The translations under genes were made by a program, and so were the position numbers. A DNA stretch of 5,763 nucleotides, taken from positions 1 through 5,763 of the forward strand of contig CAJCJE010000799.1 in assembly GCA_903970565.1 (NCBI GenBank). The letters are read 5' to 3'. The DNA is from Candidatus Melainabacteria bacterium. GTDB taxonomy: Bacteria; Actinomycetota; Actinomycetes; Mycobacteriales; Pseudonocardiaceae. Numbering within the stretch: position 1 is the stretch's first letter; every line of letters begins with the position of its first letter. Shown piece after piece: positions 5,351 through 5,763 of this stretch. The notes under the pieces were generated by a model. The model saw nothing but the letters and a program-made list of their open reading frames with translations, was not told where the DNA came from and did not search any database.

Positions 5351-5357
5351 CTGCGAG

Positions 5358-5363
5358 TAGCGT
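5358..5363 (+). promoter_or_regulatory. Candidate -10 element for the gene starting at 5397
   Basis: TAGCGT fits TANNNT and lies between the terminator and the next start, giving a leader near 27 nt. The -35 region would fall inside the terminator hairpin and shows no consensus. Weak call. Confidence 0.2.
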
Positions 5364-5396
5364 GCCGGGCACGTGTCGACGGGTGATGGAGGGCGC

Positions 5397-5763
5397 ATGT
5401 CTTATCCAGGGGGACCGATGCCGGGGCCGAACTATCCGGCGGCCTATCCCTCGGGCGGCGATCCGAACCGTCGGCCCGGCGGCGGCACCGCGCTCACCGC
5501 GGCCGGTCTGGCCATCCCCGGCGGCCTCGTCAGCCTGTGGATCGGGATCGTGGCCATCAGCGGCCTCGGCAATGTCGACGGCTCCGGGCAGGCCGCCCTG
5601 GTGATCGCCGTCGTGGCGGGTCTGATCTCCGCCATCGCCCTGCTCGGCGGCGCCGGTCTGATCTTCGCCGGCAAGCCGCTGGGCCGCTGGCTGGTCGTCG
5701 TCGGCTGCGCCGTGGTCATCGTCGGCCTGTGCGTGGTGGCCGGCATGGTCGGCGGCAAGATCG
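5397..5763 (+). CDS. Small membrane protein with Pro/Gly-rich N-terminus, function unknown (3' end outside window)
   Basis: The 122 visible residues begin with a Pro/Gly/Tyr-rich segment (1-30; MSYPGGPMPGPNYP...). Three hydrophobic segments follow, at about 34-56, 66-91 and 98-118, rich in Gly, Val and Ile. The window ends within the codon after Lys121-Ile122. GGAGGG lies 3 nt before the ATG, a short but usable spacing. A second in-frame ATG at codon 8 (5418) has GGGGGA in front of it and is a possible alternative start. The frame has strong G/C third-position bias. The layout (proline-rich tail, then helices) resembles the upstream gene in miniature, but I see no clear sequence repeat between them and do not recognise a family. 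The 15-bp terminator between them argues for separate transcription. Confidence 0.75.
   Translation, partial: MSYPGGPMPGPNYPAAYPSGGDPNRRPGGGTALTAAGLAIPGGLVSLWIGIVAISGLGNVDGSGQAALVIAVVAGLISAIALLGGAGLIFAGKPLGRWLVVVGCAVVIVGLCVVAGMVGGKI

Overview
This is a GC-rich window (roughly 70% or more by eye) from an actinomycete. Gene content and order point to Mycobacteriales/Pseudonocardiales. A thiolase, an SGNH/GDSL esterase, a divergent cystathionine beta-synthase (CBS) and a proline-rich membrane protein occur in the same order and orientation as I remember for M. tuberculosis Rv1074c (fadA3), Rv1075c, Rv1077 (cbs) and Rv1078 (pra), without the Rv1076 (lipU) gene. The exact genus cannot be read from the window. 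A Pseudonocardiaceae member is my guess.

Layout. (1) 1-880, minus strand: N-terminal 293 codons of a thiolase whose 3' end lies outside the window. (2) 881-1031: 151-bp leader carrying a perfect TetR-type palindrome, a 7-bp inverted repeat and a CGGT-rich direct repeat. (3) 1032-1973, minus strand: a complete N-terminally anchored SGNH hydrolase, 313 aa. (4) 1974-2226: divergent promoter region. (5) 2227-3609, plus strand: complete pyridoxal-phosphate CBS with a C-terminal CBS-domain pair, 460 aa, followed by a hairpin terminator. (6) 3844-5214, plus strand: complete 456-aa protein with four membrane segments between two long Gln/Pro/Gly/Tyr-rich tails. (7) 5215-5396: spacer with several inverted repeats and a strong 15-bp hairpin terminator. 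(8) 5397-5763, plus strand: start of another small membrane protein with a Pro/Gly-rich N-terminus, cut by the window edge.

How the genes relate. The two minus-strand genes could be read through as one unit because no terminator separates them. However, the palindrome suggests that the thiolase also has its own regulated promoter. CBS would make cystathionine from serine and homocysteine in reverse transsulfuration. No partner enzyme (cystathionine gamma-lyase/MetB) is visible, though in M. tuberculosis one lies just downstream of pra. The two proline-rich membrane proteins are separate transcription units by the terminator evidence and have no assigned function.

Novelty. I see no mobile element, CRISPR array, RNA gene or defence-like cassette. 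This looks like a conserved core locus. The parts most worth a second look are the two-tailed low-complexity membrane protein with its duplicated TQVV motif, and the palindromes in the non-coding gaps.
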